Source: Brevundimonas sp. (lineage in GTDB: Bacteria; Pseudomonadota; Alphaproteobacteria; Caulobacterales; Caulobacteraceae). From it: a stretch of 52,036 nt of DNA. The stretch covers positions 1-52,036 of the forward strand of contig NZ_JAUSOE010000012.1 in the NCBI RefSeq assembly GCF_030656255.1. The letters are read 5' to 3'. Below, in pieces: positions 31,460 to 39,181 of the stretch. A program made the translations under genes and the position numbers. Below the pieces are notes generated by a model. The model had not been told where the DNA came from and made no database searches. It was given only the letters and a program-made list of their open reading frames with translations. Positions within the stretch are counted from its first letter, which is position 1; every line of letters starts with the position of its first letter.

Positions 31460-34123
31460 ATGGTTCTTTCAAACACGCGCTCCGGCGCGCGCGCCCTGCT
31501 GTGCGGCGTTGCGCTTGCCGCAGTCCTGCCCGCCGCAGCCTTGGCCCAGCCCACCGAGGCCCAGACGACGCAGGGCCAGGCGTCGGCCGAGCCCGCCAGT
31601 CTCGCCGAAATCATCGTCACAGGCTCACGCAACGCCACGCGTCGCGCCGAGGCGGAACAGCGTCAGGCCGACATCGTGTCGGAGGTGATCTCCGCCGATG
31701 AACTGCTGACCATTCCTTCTACCAGTGTGGCCGCCGCCCTGAAGCGACTTCCGGGCGTGAGCACCGTCAACGACCGCGGCACGGGCGACGCCCGCTACGT
31801 CAGCATTCGCGGTCTGGACAGCGCCCTGAACGTCTACACAATGAACGGGGTGCGCCTAGCGACGTCGGGCCGCGACAACCGCGCCGTGGCCCTGGATCTG
31901 CTGCCGCCGGACGGCCTGGACACGGTGCGCGTGGTCAAGAGCGTGACCCCGGATCTCGACGGCGACGCGGTCGGCGGCACCATCGACTTCCGCCTGCCCA
32001 GTCCGTTCGATTTCGACGAGAACCTCGCCACCCTGTCCGCCCGCGCCAGCCGCGAGAACATCGCCGACAAGACGGCGACCGACCTGACCGGCGCCTTTTC
32101 GACCTTCCTGAACGAGGCCAAGACCCTGGGTCTCTATGGCGTCGTCTTCCACACCGAGCGGACCATCACCGACGAGCGCAACGAGAACATCAGCTACAAC
32201 ACCAGCTGGCGTCCGGACGGCGTCCTGCCCGCCGACAATATCGTCTTGCCGGAGAGCACCGAGCTGCGGCTGGTCTCGCACGGCCTGGACCGCTTCGTGA
32301 ACGACATCGATCGCACCGGCGGCAACTTCACCCTGGAATACCGCCCATCGGCGGATGACGCCCTGCATCTGCGCGGCCTCTATTCGCAGTGGAAGAATGA
32401 TCAGCTGCACGACTATATCGACGTCAAGACCAGCCTGAACGCGGCCGGGGAGATCGACGGCTTCTCGTCACTGATGGGCGCCGAGGTGAAGCAGGAGGAC
32501 AACCGGCTGGCCATGATCGACTTCGGCGGCCGCCACGTCCGCAGCGCCTTCGAACTCGACTACGACATCGCCTATACCTACGGCCGGACCGAGACGCCCA
32601 ACCAGTGGTATATGGAATATGTCACTGACGACAGCCTGCCGATCTTCAACACGCCGATCAGCTTCGACGCCTCGGACAGCAAACACCCGACCTGGGTGTT
32701 GAGCGAGGCCCAGTCGACGGCCATGCTGAACCCCGACAATCTGAAGTTCGACTATGCCGAACTGTATCGTCGGATTTCGGAAGATTCCCAGGCCTTCGCC
32801 TCGACCAACCTGACCTGGTCGCCCGAAAGCCAGGGTCTGATCAAGACGGTCAAGGGCGGCTTCCGGTTCCGCCGGTCCCAGCGTGACTATGACCAGCAGC
32901 AGGATGTCGACAGCGGCACGCGCGACATTCCCGGCCTGGCCAGCGGCTCGGCCCTGTCCAATCACAGCGACCTGATCGCCGGTTCGATCGACCATTTCGA
33001 CGATGACCACTATCGCGACGGCACGCGTTTCGGCACGATCCTGGAGATGAACCGGGTGCTGGCCCTGCTGCAGGCCGCGCCGCGCGTGACTGACGAAGAA
33101 TATCCCTGGAACCTGAACGACTCCACGGGCCATGAGACCAGCTACAGCGGCTACGCCATGGCGGTGCTGGAGCGGGGCGCCTGGTCGGCCACCGTCGGCG
33201 CGCGCCTGGAGCAGACGGACGTCCATAATGAGGCGCTGGTGACGACCGAGGACGCCGACACCGGCGTCGTCACACGCGAGTTCGGCGGCGAGACCGGCAC
33301 GACCGAAACCAGCTACACCGAGTTCCTGCCCAGCCTGCACGTCGATTGGCGCCCGAACGCCGACTGGACCGTCCGCGCCGCCGTCTGGACCTCGTTCGCC
33401 CGGCCGAACTTCACCGACATCTCCAAGGGGATCAACGTCGAATCCAACGGCGACCGGATCGTCTCAATCTCCATGGGCAATCCCGATCTGAAACCGGCAA
33501 AGGCGCTGAACTTCGATCTGGGCGTGCAGTACTCCGGCGACCAGGGCTTCCTGTCGGTGGGCCTGTTCCGCAAGGAAATCGACAACTTCATCTACGTGTC
33601 TGCGGGGTCGCAGGTGATCGTCGGCGAGGACGGGGTGCCGATCACCACCTCGGCCAACGGCAAGGACGCCAGCATCTGGGGCGTCGAACTGGCCGGTCGT
33701 CGCGACCTGATCGCCGGCTTCTCGGCCTGGGCCAACTATACCTACCAGCCGAGCAAGGCCGATCCGGGCATCGCCTGGCGCGACAGCGTCGAAGTCGGCC
33801 TGCCCAATGCCCCCGAGGTGCTGGGCAATATCGGCATCGGCTACAAGCGCGACCGGTTCGACGCCGACCTGGGCTACAGCTATCGCGGCCGCTACATCGC
33901 GACCCTGCGGGCCAATGCTCTGGACGAATATATCCAGCCCCAGGCGACGCTCGACTTCGGCGCACGACTGCAGCTGACCGATCAACTGGTGCTCAGCCTC
34001 TATGGCGAGAACCTGACGGGCGAGGCCGGCTACTGGGCCACGCGCGGCAAGTCGGAACGCTACACCATCGGCTATCAGACCGCGCCGCGCATGCTGGGTC
34101 TGGGCCTGACCTGGCGTCGCTGA
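31460..34123 (+). CDS. TonB-dependent receptor, Xanthomonas/Caulobacter type (TIGR01782)
   Basis: An 887-residue outer-membrane transporter, paralogous to the one at 27535. The signal peptide (VALAAVLPAAALAQ) precedes the TonB-box region LAEIIVTGSRNATRR. The plug has SVAAALKRLPGVSTVNDRGT, ARYVSIRGLDSALNVYTMNG, and VRVVKSVTPDLDGDAVGGTI. The barrel ends LGLGLTWRR, an Arg end rather than the usual aromatic one, which is unusual for barrel assembly. The start ATG 31460 follows CAGGGGATG. The gene is divergent from the DeoR regulator with its operator-like repeats and is followed by a second phospholipase C, so receptor and lipase may act on the same lipid source. Confidence 0.92.
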   Translation: MVLSNTRSGARALLCGVALAAVLPAAALAQPTEAQTTQGQASAEPASLAEIIVTGSRNATRRAEAEQRQADIVSEVISADELLTIPSTSVAAALKRLPGVSTVNDRGTGDARYVSIRGLDSALNVYTMNGVRLATSGRDNRAVALDLLPPDGLDTVRVVKSVTPDLDGDAVGGTIDFRLPSPFDFDENLATLSARASRENIADKTATDLTGAFSTFLNEAKTLGLYGVVFHTERTITDERNENISYNTSWRPDGVLPADNIVLPESTELRLVSHGLDRFVNDIDRTGGNFTLEYRPSADDALHLRGLYSQWKNDQLHDYIDVKTSLNAAGEIDGFSSLMGAEVKQEDNRLAMIDFGGRHVRSAFELDYDIAYTYGRTETPNQWYMEYVTDDSLPIFNTPISFDASDSKHPTWVLSEAQSTAMLNPDNLKFDYAELYRRISEDSQAFASTNLTWSPESQGLIKTVKGGFRFRRSQRDYDQQQDVDSGTRDIPGLASGSALSNHSDLIAGSIDHFDDDHYRDGTRFGTILEMNRVLALLQAAPRVTDEEYPWNLNDSTGHETSYSGYAMAVLERGAWSATVGARLEQTDVHNEALVTTEDADTGVVTREFGGETGTTETSYTEFLPSLHVDWRPNADWTVRAAVWTSFARPNFTDISKGINVESNGDRIVSISMGNPDLKPAKALNFDLGVQYSGDQGFLSVGLFRKEIDNFIYVSAGSQVIVGEDGVPITTSANGKDASIWGVELAGRRDLIAGFSAWANYTYQPSKADPGIAWRDSVEVGLPNAPEVLGNIGIGYKRDRFDADLGYSYRGRYIATLRANALDEYIQPQATLDFGARLQLTDQLVLSLYGENLTGEAGYWATRGKSERYTIGYQTAPRMLGLGLTWRR

Positions 34124-34153
34124 GGCGGCTCGCCTCATCGTCTTAAGCCTGTC

Positions 34154-34190
34154 GCCCGCGCCGGTCATAAGATCGGCGCGGGCCCCTGTT
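34154..34190 (+). terminator. Terminator-like hairpin between TonB receptor and phospholipase C
   Basis: A 10-bp stem GCCCGCGCCG / CGGCGCGGGC around a 10-nt loop, followed by CCCCTGTTTC. It lies 30 bp past the receptor stop and 20 bp before the lipase start, so it may only partly end transcription. A smaller hairpin, TGAGGCG / CGCCTCA, includes the receptor stop codon. Confidence 0.5.
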
Positions 34191-34203
34191 TCGGAAACAC
34201 ATC

Positions 34204-36018
34204 ATGTCTGTCGATCGGCGATCTCTTCTGGCGGGCGGCCTGGCAGGCGGTCTGGGCGCGGCCCTGGCGGCGGGCCTTCCGGCGTCTCTGGCGCGGGCCC
34301 TGTCCATTCCGGCCGATGTCCGCAAGGGCACGATCGAGGATGTGGCGCATGTGGTCATACTGATGCAGGAGAACCGCAGCTTCGATCATTATTTCGGAGC
34401 CATGGCGGGCGTGCGCGGCTTCGGCGATTCCCATCCCATTCCCGTCGCGTCGGGCCCCGACGGCGCACCGCGCGACGTCTGGACCCAGACCGACCGCACG
34501 GTCCAGCCGCCTGCGGACATCAGCCCCTTCCATCTGTCGACTGAGGCGAATTTCGACCTGATGCGGATGGAGGGCACGCCCCACCACTGGCCCGACGCCC
34601 AGGCCGCCTGGGACCAGGGGCGGATGGCGCATTGGCCCGAGGCCAAGACCCAGCGCGCCCTAGGCTACTACAGGCGCGAGGACATTCCGTTCCAATACGC
34701 CATGGCCGAGACCTTCACCCTCTGCGACGCCTATCACTGCTCGGTCCAGACCGGCACCAACACCAATCGGCTGTTTCTGTTCAGCGGGACCAATGATCCA
34801 CACGGTGTCGCCGGCGGTCCGGTGGTCGACAATGTCGACGACGACCTGAACAAGCCCGACGACGACCAGCCGCGCTACAACTGGACCACCTATGCCGAGC
34901 GGCTCCAGGCGGCGGGGATCGACTGGCGCCATTATCAGAATCTGGCTGACAATTTTGGCGACAACCCCGTCCAGAATTTCATGGCCTACCGGCGGGCCTG
35001 GCGCGACGAGCCCGGCTCGGATCCCGCGCTGAAGGACCGCGCCCTGACGACGCGCGATCTGGACCAGCTGAAGGCCGACGTGTTGGGCGGCCGTCTGCCG
35101 CAGGTGTCATGGATCATCGGCACGGCCGAGGGGTCTGAACACCCCGGCCCGTCCAGCCCGGCCCAGGGCGCCGACTATATGGCGCGCGTGATCGACGCCC
35201 TGACCGCCGACCCTGCCGTCTGGGCGCGCACCGTGCTGTTCATCAATTTCGACGAGAACGACGGCTTCTTCGATCATGTGCCGCCGCCCGCCCCTCCGTC
35301 GCCCGATCCGGAGGCGCCGGGGGGTTTCGCCGGCGCCTCGACCGTCTCGACGGCCGGTGAATACCATCGTCTGCCCGCGCCCGGCGCCGACGGCGACACG
35401 GCGGAGTTCCGGGGTCGGCCTTATGGTCTGGGGCCGCGCGTGCCTATGTATGTCCTGTCCCCCTGGTCGCGGGGCGGCTGGGTCCATTCGGAAGTCGCGG
35501 ATCACACCTCCGTCATCCGCTTTCTGGAGCGCCGGTTCGGCGTGATGGAGCCCAGTATCTCGCCCTGGCGACGCGCGGTCTGCAGCGACCTGACGACCGC
35601 CTTCGACTTCGCGACGCCCAACGACATGGATTTCGCGCGACTGCTGCCGGACACCACGGACGCCCGGGCACGGGCCGCAGCCATCCCGCATCAGCCGACT
35701 CCGGTCCTGCCCGCCGATCGGGCCCGGCCTCGTCAGGAACCGGGTGAAAAACCGACCCGTTCAACCCGCTATCGGCTCAGCGCGACCTGCGACCTGAGTG
35801 CGGACAGGAGCGAGGCTACGCTGACATTCTCGGTTCAGGGCGAGTTGGCCGCTGTCTTCCATGTCTATGACCGTCTCCATCTGGACCGGATCCCTCGTCG
35901 CTACACCGTCGGGGCGGGCGAAAGTCTGCAGGGCGTGTGGGCGCTGGCGCCTGACGCGGGGCGACACGACCTCTGGGTTCTGGGACCGTCAGGGCTGGTC
36001 GACCATTTCGTCGGGTGA
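34204..36018 (+). CDS. Second phosphocholine-type phospholipase C, Tat-exported
   Basis: A 604-residue paralogue of the lipase at 24526. The Tat signal reads VDRRSLLAGGLAGGLGAALA. The catalytic domain has HVVILMQENRSFDHYFGAMA, then TFTLCDAYHCSVQTGTNTNR, FINFDENDGFFDHVPPPAPP and MYVLSPWSRGGWVHSEVADH. It is shorter than its paralogue by about 108 residues because it has only one C-terminal beta domain (about 510-604, with LAAVFHVYDRLH), and the usual second domain is missing. The end is clean with no sign of frameshift, so this may be a natural short form. Substrate choice may differ from that of the longer enzyme. It lies 81 bp after a TonB receptor on the same strand. Confidence 0.9.
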   Translation: MSVDRRSLLAGGLAGGLGAALAAGLPASLARALSIPADVRKGTIEDVAHVVILMQENRSFDHYFGAMAGVRGFGDSHPIPVASGPDGAPRDVWTQTDRTVQPPADISPFHLSTEANFDLMRMEGTPHHWPDAQAAWDQGRMAHWPEAKTQRALGYYRREDIPFQYAMAETFTLCDAYHCSVQTGTNTNRLFLFSGTNDPHGVAGGPVVDNVDDDLNKPDDDQPRYNWTTYAERLQAAGIDWRHYQNLADNFGDNPVQNFMAYRRAWRDEPGSDPALKDRALTTRDLDQLKADVLGGRLPQVSWIIGTAEGSEHPGPSSPAQGADYMARVIDALTADPAVWARTVLFINFDENDGFFDHVPPPAPPSPDPEAPGGFAGASTVSTAGEYHRLPAPGADGDTAEFRGRPYGLGPRVPMYVLSPWSRGGWVHSEVADHTSVIRFLERRFGVMEPSISPWRRAVCSDLTTAFDFATPNDMDFARLLPDTTDARARAAAIPHQPTPVLPADRARPRQEPGEKPTRSTRYRLSATCDLSADRSEATLTFSVQGELAAVFHVYDRLHLDRIPRRYTVGAGESLQGVWALAPDAGRHDLWVLGPSGLVDHFVG

Positions 36019-36130
36019 CGCACGGCGTTCCAACGGGTCGCAAGTTCACGGCCCTGTCAACTCTGATCATAATCGAGTCGGAGGCCGTCAATGGAGGGAA
36101 GCCTGGCGAAGGCGCTCATGTCTGAGCAAA

Positions 36131-36207
36131 TGGCGCACCCGGAGCGATTCGAACGCCCGACCCCCAGATTCGTAGTCTGGTGCTCTATCCAGCTGAGCTA
36201 CGGGTGC
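36131..36207 (-). tRNA. tRNA-Arg (anticodon ACG)
   Basis: A full cloverleaf reads on the minus strand: acceptor stem GCACCCG paired with CGGGTGC, D arm (AGCTCAGCTGGATAGAGC), anticodon arm CCAGA-CTACGAA-TCTGG with anticodon ACG, T arm with GTTCGAATC, discriminator G and an encoded CCA. Length is 77 nt. Its 3' end points into the proposed island and is repeated at 19332-19363. Confidence 0.96.
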
Positions 36208-36354
36208 GGCTGCCTTGCGGCGAGGGCGGGTCTTTAGCCGTAGAAACCGGCGGGCGCAAGCGGGGGAATGCAGTTTCTGCGTGGTCGGCGGTTGGCGCGG
36301 GCGCCGGGACGGCCTAGGTCGGTAAGCGACGCCCTCCCTCGTCCGGATTTTCTC

Positions 36355-38115
36355 ATGCATTTCATCCGCCGTGGCCTCGCCGCCCTGCTCATTCCCGTCA
36401 TCCTCGCCGGCTGCCAGACGGCGGGCGCGGGGGCGCCGACAGCGGTAGGGACCCAGGTTCAGGGTCAGGGTCAGGCGACGACGCCAACGGCCGGAGCGCC
36501 TGCGCGCGGCCCCTTCGTCGCGGCGGCCAATCCGCTGGCGGTCGAGGCCGGGATGAAGGTGCTGCGGCGCGGCGGGTCGGCGGTGGACGCCGCCGTGGCC
36601 GTGCAGGCGGTTCTGGGCCTTGTGGAGCCCCAGTCGTCGGGTCTGGGCGGCGGGGCCTTCCTGATGAGCTATGCAGCGGCCACAGGGCAGGTGACGGCCT
36701 ATGACGGCCGCGAGACGGCGCCGGCCTCGGCCACGCCCGAACTGTTCTATGAGGACGGCAAGCCCCTGGCCTTCATCGACGCCCTGTTGTCGGGGCGCTC
36801 GACCGGAGCGCCGGGCGCGGTGGCCATGCTGGCCCTGGCGCAAAAGGATCACGGCCGGCTGGTGTGGCGCGACCTGTTCGGCGAGGCCGAGCGGCTGGCG
36901 CGCGACGGCTTCGTGGTCAGCCCCCGCCTGGCCGGCATGATCAACGGCGCCGCGCCCCAGGCGAGAACCCGGTGGGCCCAGGCCTATTTCACCCGGCCGG
37001 ACGGCGAACCCTATCGGGCCGGCGACGTGATGCGGAACCCCGCCTATGCCCGCACCGTGGCGGCCCTGGCGAACGAAGGGCCGGGCGTCCTGTATGGCGG
37101 CCGTATCGGTCGAGAGATCGCCCATACGGTGGCCGAGGCGCCGCGCCCCGGCGGCCTGACCGAGGCGGACATCGCCGCCTATCGCCCGCTGCGTCGCGAC
37201 GCCCTGTGCCGGCCCTATCGGATCTATGTCGTCTGCGTTCCCCCGCCGCCGTCCAGCGGGGTGGCCCTGCTGCAGTTCCTGGCCATGGCCGAACAGACGC
37301 CCGATATCCGTCAGGGTCCCGACAGCCCGGCCGCCTGGGTCGCCTTCGGCCGGTTGCAGCGTCTGATGTACGCCGACCGCGACCGCTATGTGGGGGATGC
37401 GGACTTCGTGGGCGTGCCGATCGCCGGCCTGCTGGATCCGGACTATGTGGCCGCACGCGCCGCCCTGGTTCCGACGATCGAGGGGCCGGTCGAGGCCGGC
37501 GCACCGCCCGGATCGCCGCCGCGCGGCGTGGACCGCACGGCCGAGCCCGGCGGCACCTCGCACATGGTCATCGTCGATGCCGAAGGGAACGCGGTCAGTA
37601 TGACGACCACGGTCGAGAGCATCTTCGGCAACGGCCGGATGGTCGAGGGCTTTTTCCTCAACAATCAGCTGACCGACTTCTCCTTCACCCCGAACGAGGA
37701 CGGCCATCCGGCGGCCAATGCGGTGGCGGCGGGCAAGCGGCCCCGGTCGTCAATGACGCCGGTGCTGATCCTTGACGGTCAGGGCCGTCTGGTCGGGGCC
37801 ATCGGCTCGCCGGGCGGGTCCAGCATCCTGGCCTATGTCGCCAAGGCCCTGATCGGGGTGATCGACTGGGGCCTGCCGATGCAGGAGGCCGTCGCCCTGC
37901 CCAATCTGGTGGTGCGCGGCGAGATGATCGGCGCCGATACAGCCCTGATCGCGCCGGACATCCGTGACGCCCTGGGTGCGGCGGGCATGAGCCTGCGTCC
38001 CAATGCGACCGAGACCTCCGGCCTGCATGGCGCCCTCTGGCGGAATGGACGCTGGGATGGCGGCGCAGATCCACGCCGAGAGGGGGTGGCGGTGTCGGAG
38101 GTCCAGGAACCCTAG
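36355..38115 (+). CDS. ggt: Gamma-glutamyltransferase, predicted lipoprotein
   Basis: A 586-residue N-terminal-nucleophile hydrolase that cleaves or transfers the gamma-glutamyl group of glutathione in the periplasm. A lipobox (IPVILAGC, Cys18) predicts membrane anchoring by lipid. The large-subunit part has [20 protein letters not shown], then [13 protein letters not shown] and [10 protein letters not shown]. Autocleavage should occur before Thr in [20 protein letters not shown]. The small subunit shows [32 protein letters not shown] and [13 protein letters not shown] short run of Gln-Gly repeats (VQGQGQ) follows the anchor. ATG 36355 was chosen as the start of the lipoprotein signal. It is outside the proposed island. 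Confidence 0.94.
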   Translation: MHFIRRGLAALLIPVILAGCQTAGAGAPTAVGTQVQGQGQATTPTAGAPARGPFVAAANPLAVEAGMKVLRRGGSAVDAAVAVQAVLGLVEPQSSGLGGGAFLMSYAAATGQVTAYDGRETAPASATPELFYEDGKPLAFIDALLSGRSTGAPGAVAMLALAQKDHGRLVWRDLFGEAERLARDGFVVSPRLAGMINGAAPQARTRWAQAYFTRPDGEPYRAGDVMRNPAYARTVAALANEGPGVLYGGRIGREIAHTVAEAPRPGGLTEADIAAYRPLRRDALCRPYRIYVVCVPPPPSSGVALLQFLAMAEQTPDIRQGPDSPAAWVAFGRLQRLMYADRDRYVGDADFVGVPIAGLLDPDYVAARAALVPTIEGPVEAGAPPGSPPRGVDRTAEPGGTSHMVIVDAEGNAVSMTTTVESIFGNGRMVEGFFLNNQLTDFSFTPNEDGHPAANAVAAGKRPRSSMTPVLILDGQGRLVGAIGSPGGSSILAYVAKALIGVIDWGLPMQEAVALPNLVVRGEMIGADTALIAPDIRDALGAAGMSLRPNATETSGLHGALWRNGRWDGGADPRREGVAVSEVQEP

Positions 38116-38134
38116 GTCCGGACCAGCCGCCGGA

Positions 38135-38998
38135 TCAGCGGCGCGGCTTGATCGACAGCTGGAAGGCGATCAGGCCCTCGTCCAGATCGGTGTCCAGGCC
38201 GTTCATGCCGCGCAACCCCTTGCCGGCGTCGATCTCGCGATAGACCAGACCGACCGAGGTCTGAACATCGCCCCGGCGATAGGCCACCCCGACGGAGGCG
38301 TCGCCCAGGAAGGCGCCCCGGTCCTGGGTATAGCCGGAACGGGCGTAGTCCCCGTCACGGGTGCGGGCGAAGTTGTAGCCGACCGCCCGGCCCGAACCGG
38401 CGGCGTACAGATACCAGCGCGCGCGTTCGCCGAAACGGGCGCTGCCGTCCGGCGCCAGACGATCCAGGCCCTCGCCGATCTTCAAGGTGGCGCCGGCCTC
38501 GGCCGAGCCGCCCTCGCTGCCGACGCCGAAACCGGCGTGAGGCGTCAGACTGACTTCCAGACCCGAGGCGGTGCGTCCTACCGGGCCGCGGAAGCCGCGC
38601 ACATAGCGCAGGTCATAGGCGTCGGGATCCAGCACGGCCCGGTCCACCGGCGTGACCGGCAGGGGCGATCCGTCGGCCCGTTGCAAACGCCCGGCGGTTT
38701 CCAGCGTGACCCGGTCGGTGAAGGTCTTGCGATCGATCCAGACATCGCTGCGAACCCCGGCCGCCAGGCCCGAGCCGTCGTCAGGCCGGAACGCCGTCGG
38801 AATCTCGATATCGGCGCCGAAACGGGCGTCGGACGCGACGCGGAACCGGGTCTGATCGGTAAGGCGTGCGATATCGGCCTGAGTGGTTTGAGGCGCGGCG
38901 TCAAAGGCGTTTGGAGCCCAGGCCTGAGCGCGAGCATCGACCGCGCTGGCCATCGCCAGCACGCTCCCCATTCCACCGATCCAGGCCGCTACGCGCAT
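38135..38998 (-). CDS. Outer-membrane protein, possibly LpxR (DUF2219) related
   Basis: A 287-residue exported protein with a signal peptide (about residues 1-24, ending VDARAQA). The C-terminal half looks like beta-barrel strands: LEVSLTPHAGFGVGSEGGSA, then RWYLYAAGSGRAVGYNF and GAFLGDASVGVAYRRGDVQT. The pattern resembles the last strands of lipid A 3'-O-deacylase LpxR, but I cannot see the full active-site pattern, so the link is tentative. The N-terminal part does not match anything I know. ATG 38998 has GGGGAGA 5 nt upstream. It converges on ggt with a 19-bp gap. Confidence 0.7.
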   Translation of the reverse strand: MRVAAWIGGMGSVLAMASAVDARAQAWAPNAFDAAPQTTQADIARLTDQTRFRVASDARFGADIEIPTAFRPDDGSGLAAGVRSDVWIDRKTFTDRVTLETAGRLQRADGSPLPVTPVDRAVLDPDAYDLRYVRGFRGPVGRTASGLEVSLTPHAGFGVGSEGGSAEAGATLKIGEGLDRLAPDGSARFGERARWYLYAAGSGRAVGYNFARTRDGDYARSGYTQDRGAFLGDASVGVAYRRGDVQTSVGLVYREIDAGKGLRGMNGLDTDLDEGLIAFQLSIKPRR

Positions 38999-39119
38999 TC
39001 GGTCTCCCCACCGTCCGCTGGTTGCACCCTGCACCAGACGCAACAGGAGTCCAACAGACATTTTCGCGACATTCTTTCGTCGCTTTTGAACGCCGCTTTC
39101 CGGTCGCGGTTCCGGAAAT

Positions 39120-39149
39120 GCAGAAAGGCCCCGCTTTCGCGAGGCCCTT
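39120..39149 (-). terminator. Terminator after nrdA
   Basis: On the minus strand an 11-bp stem (39139-39149 with 39124-39134, two G-U pairs) and a GAAA tetraloop are followed by TTTCTG, 33 nt past the nrdA stop. Confidence 0.82.
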
Positions 39150-39181
39150 CAAAGTCTTGGTCGGAAGATTCCTGGCCGCCC

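Larger units (their letters stand above)
19332..36164. mobile_element. Putative genomic island bounded by tRNA-Arg 3' direct repeats
   Basis: The 16.8-kb segment between the 32-bp direct repeats carries a functionally coherent accessory set: permease, flavoenzyme, phnX, GntR, two phospholipases C, HD protein, two TonB receptors and DeoR. The intact tRNA lies at one end with its 3' end pointing into the segment, and the truncated copy lies at the other. No integrase, transposase or mobility gene is visible inside, so the element is either decayed or was brought in by an integrase now lost. Boundaries are inferred from the repeat only. Confidence 0.55.

Noticed and set aside
36088..37707. A 539-codon open frame on the minus strand
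   Set aside because: It is antisense to ggt and runs through the tRNA-Arg gene. The composition is not protein-like.
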